A stretch of DNA of 61,550 bases from Pseudomonadota bacterium. Its GTDB lineage: Bacteria; Pseudomonadota; Gammaproteobacteria; Thiotrichales; Thiotrichaceae. The stretch covers positions 1-61,550 of the forward strand of contig PDPH01000053.1 in the NCBI GenBank assembly GCA_002747435.1. Reading direction: 5' to 3'. Shown one piece after another: positions 50,674-58,869 of the stretch. Under the pieces are notes generated by a model. It ran no database searches, was not told the origin of the DNA, and saw only the letters and a list, made by a program, of their open reading frames with translations. Both the position numbers and the translations under genes were made by a program. Position 1 is the stretch's first letter; every line of letters starts with the position of its first letter.

Positions 50674-52659
50674 TCAGGGCGTTTCTGTTGAAATAACCGA
50701 GAGGTCTGTCAAGGTTATTCGCTGACCATTACTGGCTTGGAAGGCGACCATTTGCCGCTGCATTTCTGTAGTAACGGCCAGCGAAGCAGTAGGATCCAGT
50801 AATGAGCTATGTACACCCTGACTGAAACGTACAATACCTGTACCCGTTGTGGTTTGGGTAATGCTAGGTAAGGCCATTACTTTAGCCAGCGCTTCTGTAC
50901 CGGATAAAGGCGCTCCTGCAACGCGATTAGGCACAACGGTATCAGCACCCACTCCATTAACCCCAACCACCTCGATCATGTGAATAGGGTGAGTATTAGC
51001 AGCCTGGGCACCTAAAACAACCGGATCAGCAGCGTCCAATACGGTTTGCGCTACACTCATAAAGGCATCATAGTTTGCAGTACCTTTGACGACACCATTG
51101 GCCGCCAGTGAGGCTTGTATGTGCGATCCATAAGTCTCAGAGCCATCCAACAAGCGGGCAATACCGCCACCTGTAACAATGAGAGATGCGGGTGTACGGG
51201 TACTTTCCTGACTGAGGTAACCTGTGCCAATAATGCCACCGAGCGAAATCCCCACAAAGCCCACTTTGCTTGTGTCGAGTTTCACGCCGCTAACATTTAA
51301 ATTAGGCAGACTATTACGTAGAACCAGCAGGTCAGATATGCTTTGGCGAATATTGTCACGTCCTGTAGGCAGGTTAGTTAGGTTAATGAAGTAACTACCA
51401 GAATTATCAATCTTGCCGTCTTTGCCGCTAGCGCTGGTGTCATTATTTTGCAAATCTAGGTCAAAGGTACGCTCAAAAGCAGTGTAAAAAGGATTGCTAT
51501 TATCTGTAATACCATGCAAAGGCAGATCAATAGCAACCGCAGCATAACCCGCTTCCGCTAGCGTATCGGCAATGGCTAACAGGTCAGTACGGTTGCGCGT
51601 AATGCCATGCTGGAATATAACCACAGGCCAGCCAGCCGTTGGCATAGTGCCAGTATTGGGCACAGTCATTAACAAGGGAATGTTGAGAGCGCTATTGGTC
51701 GCAACAGGTGTGGGATTGTAGCGTGTCAGGAAGCTGTCATTAGCTCCTTTCCAATAGCTTGTCAGAGGATTGTTTTTGTCCAAGTAGTAAGGCACACCTA
51801 ATACGCCTACATAAATGCTAGCACTACCACGCAAACTAGCATTAGCATCTTGGGTGTTAAGCGTGGTTGTAGCTGCTTGAATCAAGCTTGCACTGGCTTT
51901 TGACTTGGCAGCTTGTAGCACGGGGGAGACCGATTGAGTGGTAAACGTCCAGCTTAATATAATACGATTTTTGGTAATGCCTTGGGTCACTGCGGCAGCT
52001 TCTTGTGTTGCAATAAGCTGGCGCAATGGCTCTAGTGCAGCATAACTGCCAGTTAAAGAAGAACTGGACTTTGCCAGCAGATAGGCGCTGGGTGTGCGTG
52101 CCGGGGTATTATTAGGATTGGTGACACTATTGGTAATGACCACCATGTAACTGGTGCTTTCCTTTAATGGCTTAAGCGGTAACAATACCAAGGTATCTGC
52201 TGCGCTATCAACCGTAGCCAGTATATCACTAGCACCTAACTCACTAACAACACCTGTCACGGCTCCTGTCGCAGGGTCTTTAGTTACTTCAAACATGTGT
52301 ACTGTAGAGCCGATTACTACGGTATCGGCTTTAATCGTATTGTTAAAGTCTGCTGTGATAGGGGCAGTGAGCGCAAAGCCATCTAAAGTGTTGAGTGCAT
52401 TGAGTAGTGTTTTTTTACCAGCGTCGGCATTCTCAGTCGGAATATTAAGCGTGCCATCATTACTGCCAGCCAGTAGCAAATCATTCGTACTGGGAATTTT
52501 TGCATTTTGTGGGTCAAAAATGGGAGCCAGCGCTACATTTTCAGCATAGCTTGCTTCAGCCGCCTGTTGGCTGGCCTCAAAATCATAATCACTATCATCG
52601 CTACAACCTGTTACCATGAACAGAGCAGTGATACAGCTTGCTATCCATAAGTACTTCAT
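50674..52659 (-). CDS. VolA/Pla-1-type surface lipase lipoprotein
   Basis: A 661-residue lipoprotein (lipobox VTGC, Cys19) with alpha/beta hydrolase features: a WPVVIFQHGITRNRTD oxyanion region, a nucleophile in GFVGISLGGIIG and HSSLLDP near the end. These match the Pla-1/cef extracellular lipase family, whose Vibrio member VolA is a surface lysophospholipase A encoded beside fadL. The fadL gene lies only 12 bases upstream here on the same strand. The pair would release fatty acids from host or environmental lysolipids and import them. A strong terminator follows. Confidence 0.87.
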   Translation of the reverse strand: MKYLWIASCITALFMVTGCSDDSDYDFEASQQAAEASYAENVALAPIFDPQNAKIPSTNDLLLAGSNDGTLNIPTENADAGKKTLLNALNTLDGFALTAPITADFNNTIKADTVVIGSTVHMFEVTKDPATGAVTGVVSELGASDILATVDSAADTLVLLPLKPLKESTSYMVVITNSVTNPNNTPARTPSAYLLAKSSSSLTGSYAALEPLRQLIATQEAAAVTQGITKNRIILSWTFTTQSVSPVLQAAKSKASASLIQAATTTLNTQDANASLRGSASIYVGVLGVPYYLDKNNPLTSYWKGANDSFLTRYNPTPVATNSALNIPLLMTVPNTGTMPTAGWPVVIFQHGITRNRTDLLAIADTLAEAGYAAVAIDLPLHGITDNSNPFYTAFERTFDLDLQNNDTSASGKDGKIDNSGSYFINLTNLPTGRDNIRQSISDLLVLRNSLPNLNVSGVKLDTSKVGFVGISLGGIIGTGYLSQESTRTPASLIVTGGGIARLLDGSETYGSHIQASLAANGVVKGTANYDAFMSVAQTVLDAADPVVLGAQAANTHPIHMIEVVGVNGVGADTVVPNRVAGAPLSGTEALAKVMALPSITQTTTGTGIVRFSQGVHSSLLDPTASLAVTTEMQRQMVAFQASNGQRITLTDLSVISTETP

Positions 52660-52671
52660 TGTTTTTTCTCC

Positions 52672-54075
52672 TTAAAATGACCAGTTAAGTTGTGCGCCTG
52701 CAATATTGACACTGTTGTTATACAAACCGCGCAAGGTATAGCCGTTGTCTGAGCTGATATTGTCAATGGGCGTTTCATCAGCAAATAAATGGGCGTAAGC
52801 AACATCCAAACTCATTTGTTTGTTGAGTTTGTAGTTAGCGCCTAATGCTATCCAAGTCCGGTCATTGTCGGGGGTACGAGGTGTACGCAGCTTATCATTA
52901 GGTACAGGTGTTTCGTCCAAGGCGATACCACCTCGTAGCTTTAGGCGATCGCTATATTGATAGCTCGCACCAAGCGCATAGCGATTGGTATCTTCCCAAC
53001 TGTGATCCACATCCGTGACGATGCTGCCATCGGAGGCACGCTTAATAGTTAGACGCTCGAAGCTACTCCAGCCTGTACGTGTGTAATCGCCCATGACTTC
53101 TAATTTATCGTTTACTTTATGAGCAATGGAGAGTGAGCTTGTGGCTGGTAGATTGGCTTCAGCGGTGACAGAGGTATCATTAAAGTTTGTGATCCCCGTT
53201 AGCGTTAGTATGGGTTGAAAAGCTGCATTAATAGTATAGTCGGCATCCCCTTCGAGCTTATGATCAATCTTAGAGCGATGCGCTAAGCCGATGCGTGTAT
53301 TGGAATTAGGTTTATAGGTGATACCGAAATTATAACCATAAGAAATGTCATCACCTGAAATGCTGGCTTTGCTGTCTGTTGCTGCATGACCTAGTTTTGG
53401 TAAGTTTGCCAAACATTGCGCTAGTACATCACCATTATTAGCAGCCGCTGCAATGCTGCGACAAGCTGCCGCTGAATCAATCGCAGTGTCCAGTTTGACA
53501 TGGATGTATTGGGCACTTAGACCCGCACCAATACTGAATTGATCATTGATTTTGTAACCAATGGAAGGATTGACATTCAGGGTTTGAATCTCAGACTCAA
53601 GCGCATGGTAGCGGCCTGTCCAGTCCTTTTCATATTTCGTTCCTAGGCCAAAGGGTACATTCAAAGCCAGACCAAAGCTCATACGGTCGTTAAGACTGCG
53701 CGCCATATTAAAAGCAGGCAATCCAACAGCATGCCCTCCATTATCATTGACACCGACGAGCGCGGCTTGTGCTGCGGTAAAGTCACCGCCAGTTAGCGCC
53801 GGATTAATCCAAGAACCTCTATTGTTAAATTTTGCACTGGGGGAAATAATATGCGTAATGGCACTAATATGCGTGCCTGCGTGTAAATCTGGCATATTAG
53901 CCGGGTTATACCAAGAGACTGTTGCATCTTCGGTAATGGCTACACCGCCTGCAAAGGCATTACCTGTGCCTGATCCTGCCTGATTAGCGAGGGCAAAACC
54001 GGCAGCATGGACTTGGGGTGCTGTAACTGAGAGTATGGCCAAAACTAAAGTTGATTTGGCGGGAATCTTTATCAT
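52672..54075 (-). CDS. fadL: FadL-family outer membrane long-chain fatty acid transporter
   Basis: A 467-residue outer-membrane beta-barrel (OmpP1/FadL). The ATG at 54075 is preceded by GGAGGAGA and begins a signal peptide ending at VHAAG; a frame to 54234 is not a plausible secretion signal. The mature N-terminus GFALANQAGSGTGNAFAGG is the hatch-domain motif and TVSWYNPANM follows. The protein ends in phenylalanine. Two cysteines lie in an insert near residues 190-210 (ACRSIAAAANNG...CLANLPKL). It is coupled in an operon with the lipase gene. Confidence 0.92.
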   Translation of the reverse strand: MIKIPAKSTLVLAILSVTAPQVHAAGFALANQAGSGTGNAFAGGVAITEDATVSWYNPANMPDLHAGTHISAITHIISPSAKFNNRGSWINPALTGGDFTAAQAALVGVNDNGGHAVGLPAFNMARSLNDRMSFGLALNVPFGLGTKYEKDWTGRYHALESEIQTLNVNPSIGYKINDQFSIGAGLSAQYIHVKLDTAIDSAAACRSIAAAANNGDVLAQCLANLPKLGHAATDSKASISGDDISYGYNFGITYKPNSNTRIGLAHRSKIDHKLEGDADYTINAAFQPILTLTGITNFNDTSVTAEANLPATSSLSIAHKVNDKLEVMGDYTRTGWSSFERLTIKRASDGSIVTDVDHSWEDTNRYALGASYQYSDRLKLRGGIALDETPVPNDKLRTPRTPDNDRTWIALGANYKLNKQMSLDVAYAHLFADETPIDNISSDNGYTLRGLYNNSVNIAGAQLNWSF

Positions 54076-54195
54076 TGCTATATCTCCTCCTATTTTTGAT
54101 CTGCCAAAAATAACAGAAAAATCGCAGGATGAGAATTCGTTAACAATAAACTTTAAATTTTTAGAGACATAGCGATTAAAGATACTAGAAAATGT

Positions 54196-54213
54196 GGCCG
54201 TCCGTAGACGGCC
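54196..54213 (-). terminator. Hairpin after the lysozyme-like lipoprotein gene
   Basis: GGCCGTC (54196-54202) and GACGGCC (54207-54213) form a 7-bp stem with a 4-base loop. On the minus strand it lies 22 bases after the stop at 54235 and is followed by ACATTTTCT, which is a weak T-run. A leader structure for fadL is the alternative. Confidence 0.55.
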
Positions 54214-54234
54214 TCTAAGTTTTAGCGCTAACAA

Positions 54235-55383
54235 TTAGGCAATAGGAGTACGGTAAGTATTCACACGATTTTGCCAGCCAGGCAACCACTTCTTTTCATT
54301 ACGTGCAGGGTCAGAATTTCGCACACGACGGTATAAGACACGCATGGCCGCATCAGCAAATTCATTTAATGCTCGCTGCCCAGGTTGCGTGGGACGCATT
54401 TCTTCCAGCACTTGGCGCAAGCCCCAACTATGACCTTTATAACCGCCTCCCCCCAAGCCTTCACCTTTGAAATTAACGTAATCAATCAAGGCATACCAGC
54501 CTCCGGGTGTATTAGCGACAGCATTCAGATTACGGGCAACATGACCTTGCATATGGCTATTGGATGCCTTGACCAACTTAGGCATTGCACGGCGGGTACG
54601 ATCCACAATGTATTGTGCTTGCAGGTCGCGGGTAGCATACAGTAATTGTTGTAACGCTTGCATTTGCGGCGTGTTTTTGGCGCGGAAAAATTCCTGTCGG
54701 GTACGCCAAGGCGCACCTCGCCGACGCGCCTGTTGCAACCAAGCAGGCAGTCTTACGCCATTTTGCTGCATGTAATCAAGCAAACCCGGGAAGGTATTAC
54801 CATAAGTCTGGCGGCGACCTGCTGGATACCAAGTAAAGTGACCTATACCCATTGATGCAAAGTCTTCCCCAGCGTTCCAATGTGCCAGATTGTAAATATT
54901 ACCACCGCCTTCATTATTGAAAATTTGATCACCAATCGCTTGTAGTTCTGCTCTAGAAAGACGCGGCATAACATTTTGAGTATGTAGTGAGCGCGTCATC
55001 GTGTATTGGTTTTGCGGAGGCTGATAGTGATGATTAATAACCGGTATATGCAATGCCTGCTGTGGTCTTGCTGGCCGGTGGATATTTGATTGAGCCCGAG
55101 TTGGCCTTCTATGGTGATAAGCTTGTTGAGGGCGGTTAACAGCTACCTTTTGTGGGCGTTGATGCGCTGGCACTACTCTTTGTTGAGTGAGTGGCAGTGC
55201 TTGGGGTATAGCAGGAGTTTGTGGTTGATTTTGAGCAATACTTTGCTTATTAGGACGGGGGGTATCTTTGACCTGTTCTAGTTTGCTCAGATTATCGGCT
55301 GTTGTATGGGTTTGTGGATTGTGGCTGCACGCGGAAACCCCGAGTCCTGCGAAGACAGCGAGCGCAACAAATTTCTTTTTCAT
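54235..55383 (-). CDS. Lysozyme-like lipoprotein of uncharacterised family
   Basis: A 382-residue lipoprotein (lipobox VSAC, Cys19). A Pro/Gln/His-rich linker fills about 25-140. The C-terminal domain contains IGDQIFNNEGGGNIYNLAHWNAGEDFASMGIGHFTWYPAG. The single glutamate in NEGGG followed by GIGHFTW recalls the catalytic region of lysozyme-like glycosidases, in which a Glu acts as acid and a GxGH/Y motif lines the groove. That is an analogy and not a firm assignment. The proline-rich linker suggests a tether reaching into the peptidoglycan. Two adjacent dyads lie upstream. Confidence 0.7.
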   Translation of the reverse strand: MKKKFVALAVFAGLGVSACSHNPQTHTTADNLSKLEQVKDTPRPNKQSIAQNQPQTPAIPQALPLTQQRVVPAHQRPQKVAVNRPQQAYHHRRPTRAQSNIHRPARPQQALHIPVINHHYQPPQNQYTMTRSLHTQNVMPRLSRAELQAIGDQIFNNEGGGNIYNLAHWNAGEDFASMGIGHFTWYPAGRRQTYGNTFPGLLDYMQQNGVRLPAWLQQARRRGAPWRTRQEFFRAKNTPQMQALQQLLYATRDLQAQYIVDRTRRAMPKLVKASNSHMQGHVARNLNAVANTPGGWYALIDYVNFKGEGLGGGGYKGHSWGLRQVLEEMRPTQPGQRALNEFADAAMRVLYRRVRNSDPARNEKKWLPGWQNRVNTYRTPIA

Positions 55384-55410
55384 GGTGTTTGCCGTTCTTT
55401 TATTTTTATA

Positions 55411-55456
55411 ATTAAGGATTTTGATCCTTAATATAGAATCTGCATGGACGCAGATT
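55411..55456 (-). repeat. Two adjacent inverted repeats upstream of the lysozyme-like gene
   Basis: ATTAAGGAT/ATCCTTAAT (55411-55419 and 55424-55432) and AATCTGC/GCAGATT (55437-55443 and 55450-55456) are both perfect. They lie 28 and 54 bases upstream of the start at 55383 and are not followed by T-runs. The rest of the roughly 300-base gap to 55682 shows no coding frame or clear structure. Confidence 0.5.
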
Positions 55457-55682
55457 AAATTTACCCGACAAGCTGCTGAGCCAGTCGGCCCCTGTTGATG
55501 CCGTTGAACAGCCGATTATCAGTGCAAATTAATAAGGCACTCGAAGAAGGCTGAAAGGCTTATGCAGATGCTTGCTTGATGTCCAATACTTCATTTTATT
55601 GATAGGTTCTTATTAGCAAGCTGAACAAACAATCAGCAATTTACTGATTTTGCCATCAAACCATTAAATACGTCTATAATTT

Positions 55683-57812
55683 TTATTCACGATTAACAGT
55701 ATTGCCCATACTGATTTTTTTGACTTGACACAGTAATGACTTAAACGGTGGGAAACCACTAATGGGATCAAGATGTTTGTCGTCGGTCAGCTCATTAATA
55801 TTGGCCTGATTCCAACCGTGAAAACAATGCACCACGCCACTTTTGATTTGATCAGTGACTTCAGCACGAAACTGTACTGCCCCCCGTGGTGAACTGACCT
55901 CAACCACATCACCTTCTTGTATGGTTCGGGCAGCAGCATCGTCAGGATGTATTTGGATGCGTGGATAAGGGTCTAGAGCTAGGGCACTTTGTACATTGTG
56001 TTGTTGGGAATGCGTAAAGTATTTTTGACGACCACCTGAGGTGAGTACCAATGGAAAATGTGTCAGTAATGCGGGTGTGGATAAAGGGCTTTCTACCGGC
56101 TCATGGTAAACAGGTAAGCCTTCATAGCCTTGTTCAGATAATTCCAGTGAATCAAACTCTATTTTGCCTGTTGCTGTTTTGAAGCCATGGATACGCCACT
56201 GGCGATCGGCATCCAGAAAACCGTGGTCTACCAGTTCTTCAATAACAGGGCTGTAAACAATTACACCTTCTGGATTTTGATAGATCGCTTGACGAATCTC
56301 ATCGGGTAAACCTTCTGCCATTTCAGCCCAAGACGCTTCTATATCACCTTGCCAGAATTGCGCTCCCATGCCTAATTTGACGCCTAGCTCCAGAAAAATC
56401 TGTGCATCTGCTTTAGCCTCACCGCGTGGTGTCAAGGCTTGGCGGCGGTACTTGACTTCACCTTGATAAGCACAGCCCGGATAAGCAATCAAAGCAGATC
56501 GTTCTAGGCTGGTGGCTGCGGGTAGTACAATATCAGCTTGCAAAGTTGCTGGATTATGGAAGAAATCGGAAACAGCAAAAAAGTCCAATGTGCTCAAAGC
56601 CAATTCCATGCGTTTGGAATTAGCCCACATGGCAGTATTAATTCCCATTGCTAGCAAGGCGCGTAGCATTTGCGGTTTACCCTCCAGAATGCAATCAGGC
56701 ATTAACATGCTTTGTGCAGCAGGCCAATATTTTGTCCAGATCGGAAAGACTTCATCGCCAATACGAGGCGGTAATTCACGTTGACAAATATCAAATAACT
56801 CAATAGCTTTGGGTAATACCTTGTCATTGAAAAAGCGGTTGCCACCCTCACGATCGATCATGCCTAAAACCGCAGAGAGCAAAATCATAGCACGATGATT
56901 TTGGAAGCCATTGCTATGTTGTACGGTTGAGGTGGGTGACATGGCAATTTGTGAGGGTAATGTGGTTGAAAACATTTCTACGGCAGCCCGCAAATCACTT
57001 TCTTTAATGCCACAAACAAAGGCAACGTGCTTTGGGGTAAAATCTTGAATGTATTCCAGAAAATTGTCTAGGCCACTGGCCCACTCATCCAGAAAGACCT
57101 GATCTTGCCAGCCATTGGCGAAAATAAGATGATGAAAACCCAAAGCCAAAGCGCCATCCGTACCAGGGCGAATTTGTAGATGAATATCGGCTAGTTCGGC
57201 TGTTTCAGTGCGACGTGGATCAACAACAATCATTTTGCGATGCTTTTTGCGTTTGACGAGGTGATGATCTTCAAAAGGAGGAATAGAGCCAGCGGCATTT
57301 GTTGACCAAACCAGTACACAACGTGTTTTGGGTGATTCGATCGTTGAAGTGGTTTTCAGTTTGTAGCCATAGGTCAGTTTTTCGGCCACCATCGTGGCTG
57401 AAAAACAGCAGCCAGATTCAGTCAAATAATTCGGGCTACCAAAAGCATGTGCGAGTCGTTGTAATTGCGGGCGCGCTTCTTTGGTATAGCCTGCAAAGAA
57501 GCCAACGGCTGGTGCACCGTATTGTTGTTTAGCTTTTTGTAATTCTGCCGCTATGGTATTGAGCGCCTCATCCCAGCTAATACGCTCAAATTTGCCTGAA
57601 CCTTTACGTCCAACGCTTTTTAGGGGGTAAAGTAGCCGTTCTGGATGATAGAGGCGTTCTAGTTGCATTTGGCCGCGCGGACAGTTAGCCAAGCCTTCTA
57701 CTGAGATAGCTTGGCCTTGCTCATTTAGTTTAACCGTAAAAGCACAGTTGGCATCACATTCATAACAAGTGCTGTGTTTAATCAAGTCGGCCTCAGCGAA
57801 AGTTTTGCTCAT
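55683..57812 (-). CDS. Cytoplasmic molybdopterin-containing oxidoreductase, substrate unknown
   Basis: A 709-residue bis-MGD enzyme of the DMSO reductase superfamily. A 4Fe-4S site is formed by C16, C19, C23 and C44 (CYECDANC...NCPRGQ). The molybdenum ligand is expected at C135 or C136 (TESGCCFSATM). A C-terminal cofactor-binding domain follows (LVLTSGGRQKYFTHSQQHN onward). There is no Tat signal and no iron-sulfur or membrane subunit gene alongside, which is unusual for respiratory members such as PhsA or PsrA. A cytoplasmic, partner-sharing enzyme is more likely. It is not a paralog of FdsA in domain layout. The only neighbour on the same strand is a 41-residue membrane peptide. Confidence 0.85.
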   Translation of the reverse strand: MSKTFAEADLIKHSTCYECDANCAFTVKLNEQGQAISVEGLANCPRGQMQLERLYHPERLLYPLKSVGRKGSGKFERISWDEALNTIAAELQKAKQQYGAPAVGFFAGYTKEARPQLQRLAHAFGSPNYLTESGCCFSATMVAEKLTYGYKLKTTSTIESPKTRCVLVWSTNAAGSIPPFEDHHLVKRKKHRKMIVVDPRRTETAELADIHLQIRPGTDGALALGFHHLIFANGWQDQVFLDEWASGLDNFLEYIQDFTPKHVAFVCGIKESDLRAAVEMFSTTLPSQIAMSPTSTVQHSNGFQNHRAMILLSAVLGMIDREGGNRFFNDKVLPKAIELFDICQRELPPRIGDEVFPIWTKYWPAAQSMLMPDCILEGKPQMLRALLAMGINTAMWANSKRMELALSTLDFFAVSDFFHNPATLQADIVLPAATSLERSALIAYPGCAYQGEVKYRRQALTPRGEAKADAQIFLELGVKLGMGAQFWQGDIEASWAEMAEGLPDEIRQAIYQNPEGVIVYSPVIEELVDHGFLDADRQWRIHGFKTATGKIEFDSLELSEQGYEGLPVYHEPVESPLSTPALLTHFPLVLTSGGRQKYFTHSQQHNVQSALALDPYPRIQIHPDDAAARTIQEGDVVEVSSPRGAVQFRAEVTDQIKSGVVHCFHGWNQANINELTDDKHLDPISGFPPFKSLLCQVKKISMGNTVNRE

Positions 57813-57903
57813 AGGGTTTCTTTTTAGGCAAATTTACAGGAGGCAGAGTGTAATGTAAGTTTGGCAGCAGCAGAATTTGCAAGTGCAGAAATGAGGGAAT
57901 AGA

Positions 57904-57956
57904 AGAAAAGTATAGAAGCTTTTCTAAACGACCTACCTTGGCCGGACAGGTCGTTT
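57904..57956 (-). terminator. Two adjacent hairpins between the membrane peptide and molybdoenzyme genes
   Basis: AAACGACCT/AGGTCGTTT (57926-57934 and 57948-57956, 13-base loop) is perfect, and beside it lies AGAAAAG/CTTTTCT (57904-57910 and 57919-57925). They may terminate the small-peptide transcript or act as a leader for the molybdoenzyme gene. T-runs are poor, so the terminator call is weak. Confidence 0.45.
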
Positions 57957-58005
57957 AACTTGTGATATCAGCCTGCTTTTATACTTTAGCGGTTTATCAG
58001 CCAGC

Positions 58006-58131
58006 TTAAACCCGGTCGGATATTTCCTTGGGGAGTGAGCGCTCTTTTTGTTGCTGAGCAACGCAGCGATTGGTGTAGTAGACCACCCCAATCAGAGCCA
58101 GCAGTACAATCAAACTTAGTACAATACTCAT
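58006..58131 (-). CDS. Small single-helix membrane protein, 41 residues
   Basis: This short frame begins with ATG at 58131 behind a strong GGAGG at 58137-58141. It encodes MSIVLSLIVLLALIGVVYYT followed by a polar tail with NRC, QQQKERS and PKEISDRV. A single transmembrane helix occupies about residues 3-20 and a cysteine follows it. I do not recognise the family. The perfect ribosome binding site and the helix-plus-charged-tail design argue for a real gene. It lies upstream of the molybdoenzyme on the same strand. Confidence 0.65.
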   Translation of the reverse strand: MSIVLSLIVLLALIGVVYYTNRCVAQQQKERSLPKEISDRV

Positions 58132-58275
58132 GATTTACCTCCTGAATCTACTATAAGCAGGTGAGCTTTGATGTGTTTATACAACAATCACTTCCACACT
58201 GACGCAAGCTATCATATAACCTAGTAATAATATTTTTCTAACCTATTTTTTGTGTCATCCACCTGTCATCCTTCG

Positions 58276-58301
58276 CTTGAATTTTTCAAGAGCACCCATA
58301 T
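58276..58301 (+). promoter_or_regulatory. Predicted sigma-32 heat-shock promoter of hslVU
   Basis: CTTGAA at 58276-58281 and ACCCATAT at 58294-58301 are separated by 12 bases. They match the heat-shock consensus (CTTGAA and CCCCATnT) except for one position. It lies 34 bases upstream of the hslV start, exactly where a heat-shock promoter is expected. Confidence 0.75.
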
Positions 58302-58335
58302 TAAAGCTTTTTATCAATTTAACTGGAGCTAGGTT

Positions 58336-58869
58336 TTGGAACAATACAGAGGAACTACCATCCTGAGTGTACGCCGCAATGGTAAGGTTGTAGTAGGCGG
58401 CGATGGCCAAGTGTCCATGGGAAATACGGTGATGAAGGCTAATGCCCGTAAGGTGCGCCGCCTTTATAATGATAAGGTAATCGCTGGTTTTGCGGGTGGC
58501 ACGGCGGATGCGTTTACCCTATTTGAACGCTTTGAAAGCAAGCTACAGGCACACAATGGTAATCTGGTACGTGCCGCAGTTGAGCTAGCTAAAGACTGGC
58601 GTACCGATCGCATGTTGCGTCGTTTAGAAGCTTTATTAATCGTGGCGGATGCCAGTGCCTCTTTATTGATTACAGGTAATGGCGATGTGATTGAGCAAGA
58701 GCATGACTTGATTGCGATTGGTTCAGGTGGCTCTTTTGCACAGGCCGCTGCCCGCGCATTATTGGAAAACACAGATTTATCCGCGCATGAAATCGTTGAA
58801 AAAGGTTTACACATCGCCGCCGATATTTGTATCTATAGCAACCACAATCTGACCATTGAGGAATTATGA
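58336..58869 (+). CDS. hslV: ATP-dependent protease peptidase subunit HslV
   Basis: A 177-residue proteasome-like threonine protease that pairs with HslU. The start is TTG at 58336, behind GGAG, and gives MEQYRGTTI, the usual N-terminus of this subfamily. Cleavage before the first Thr of TTI exposes the catalytic nucleophile. The [13 protein letters not shown] and [17 protein letters not shown] motifs and [16 protein letters not shown] are intact. The stop overlaps the hslU start (ATGA). A heat-shock promoter lies upstream. Confidence 0.96.
   Translation: MEQYRGTTILSVRRNGKVVVGGDGQVSMGNTVMKANARKVRRLYNDKVIAGFAGGTADAFTLFERFESKLQAHNGNLVRAAVELAKDWRTDRMLRRLEALLIVADASASLLITGNGDVIEQEHDLIAIGSGGSFAQAAARALLENTDLSAHEIVEKGLHIAADICIYSNHNLTIEEL

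Noticed and set aside
54076..54234. 53-residue N-terminal extension of FadL
   Set aside because: The extension lies upstream of a perfect ribosome binding site and signal peptide at 54075.
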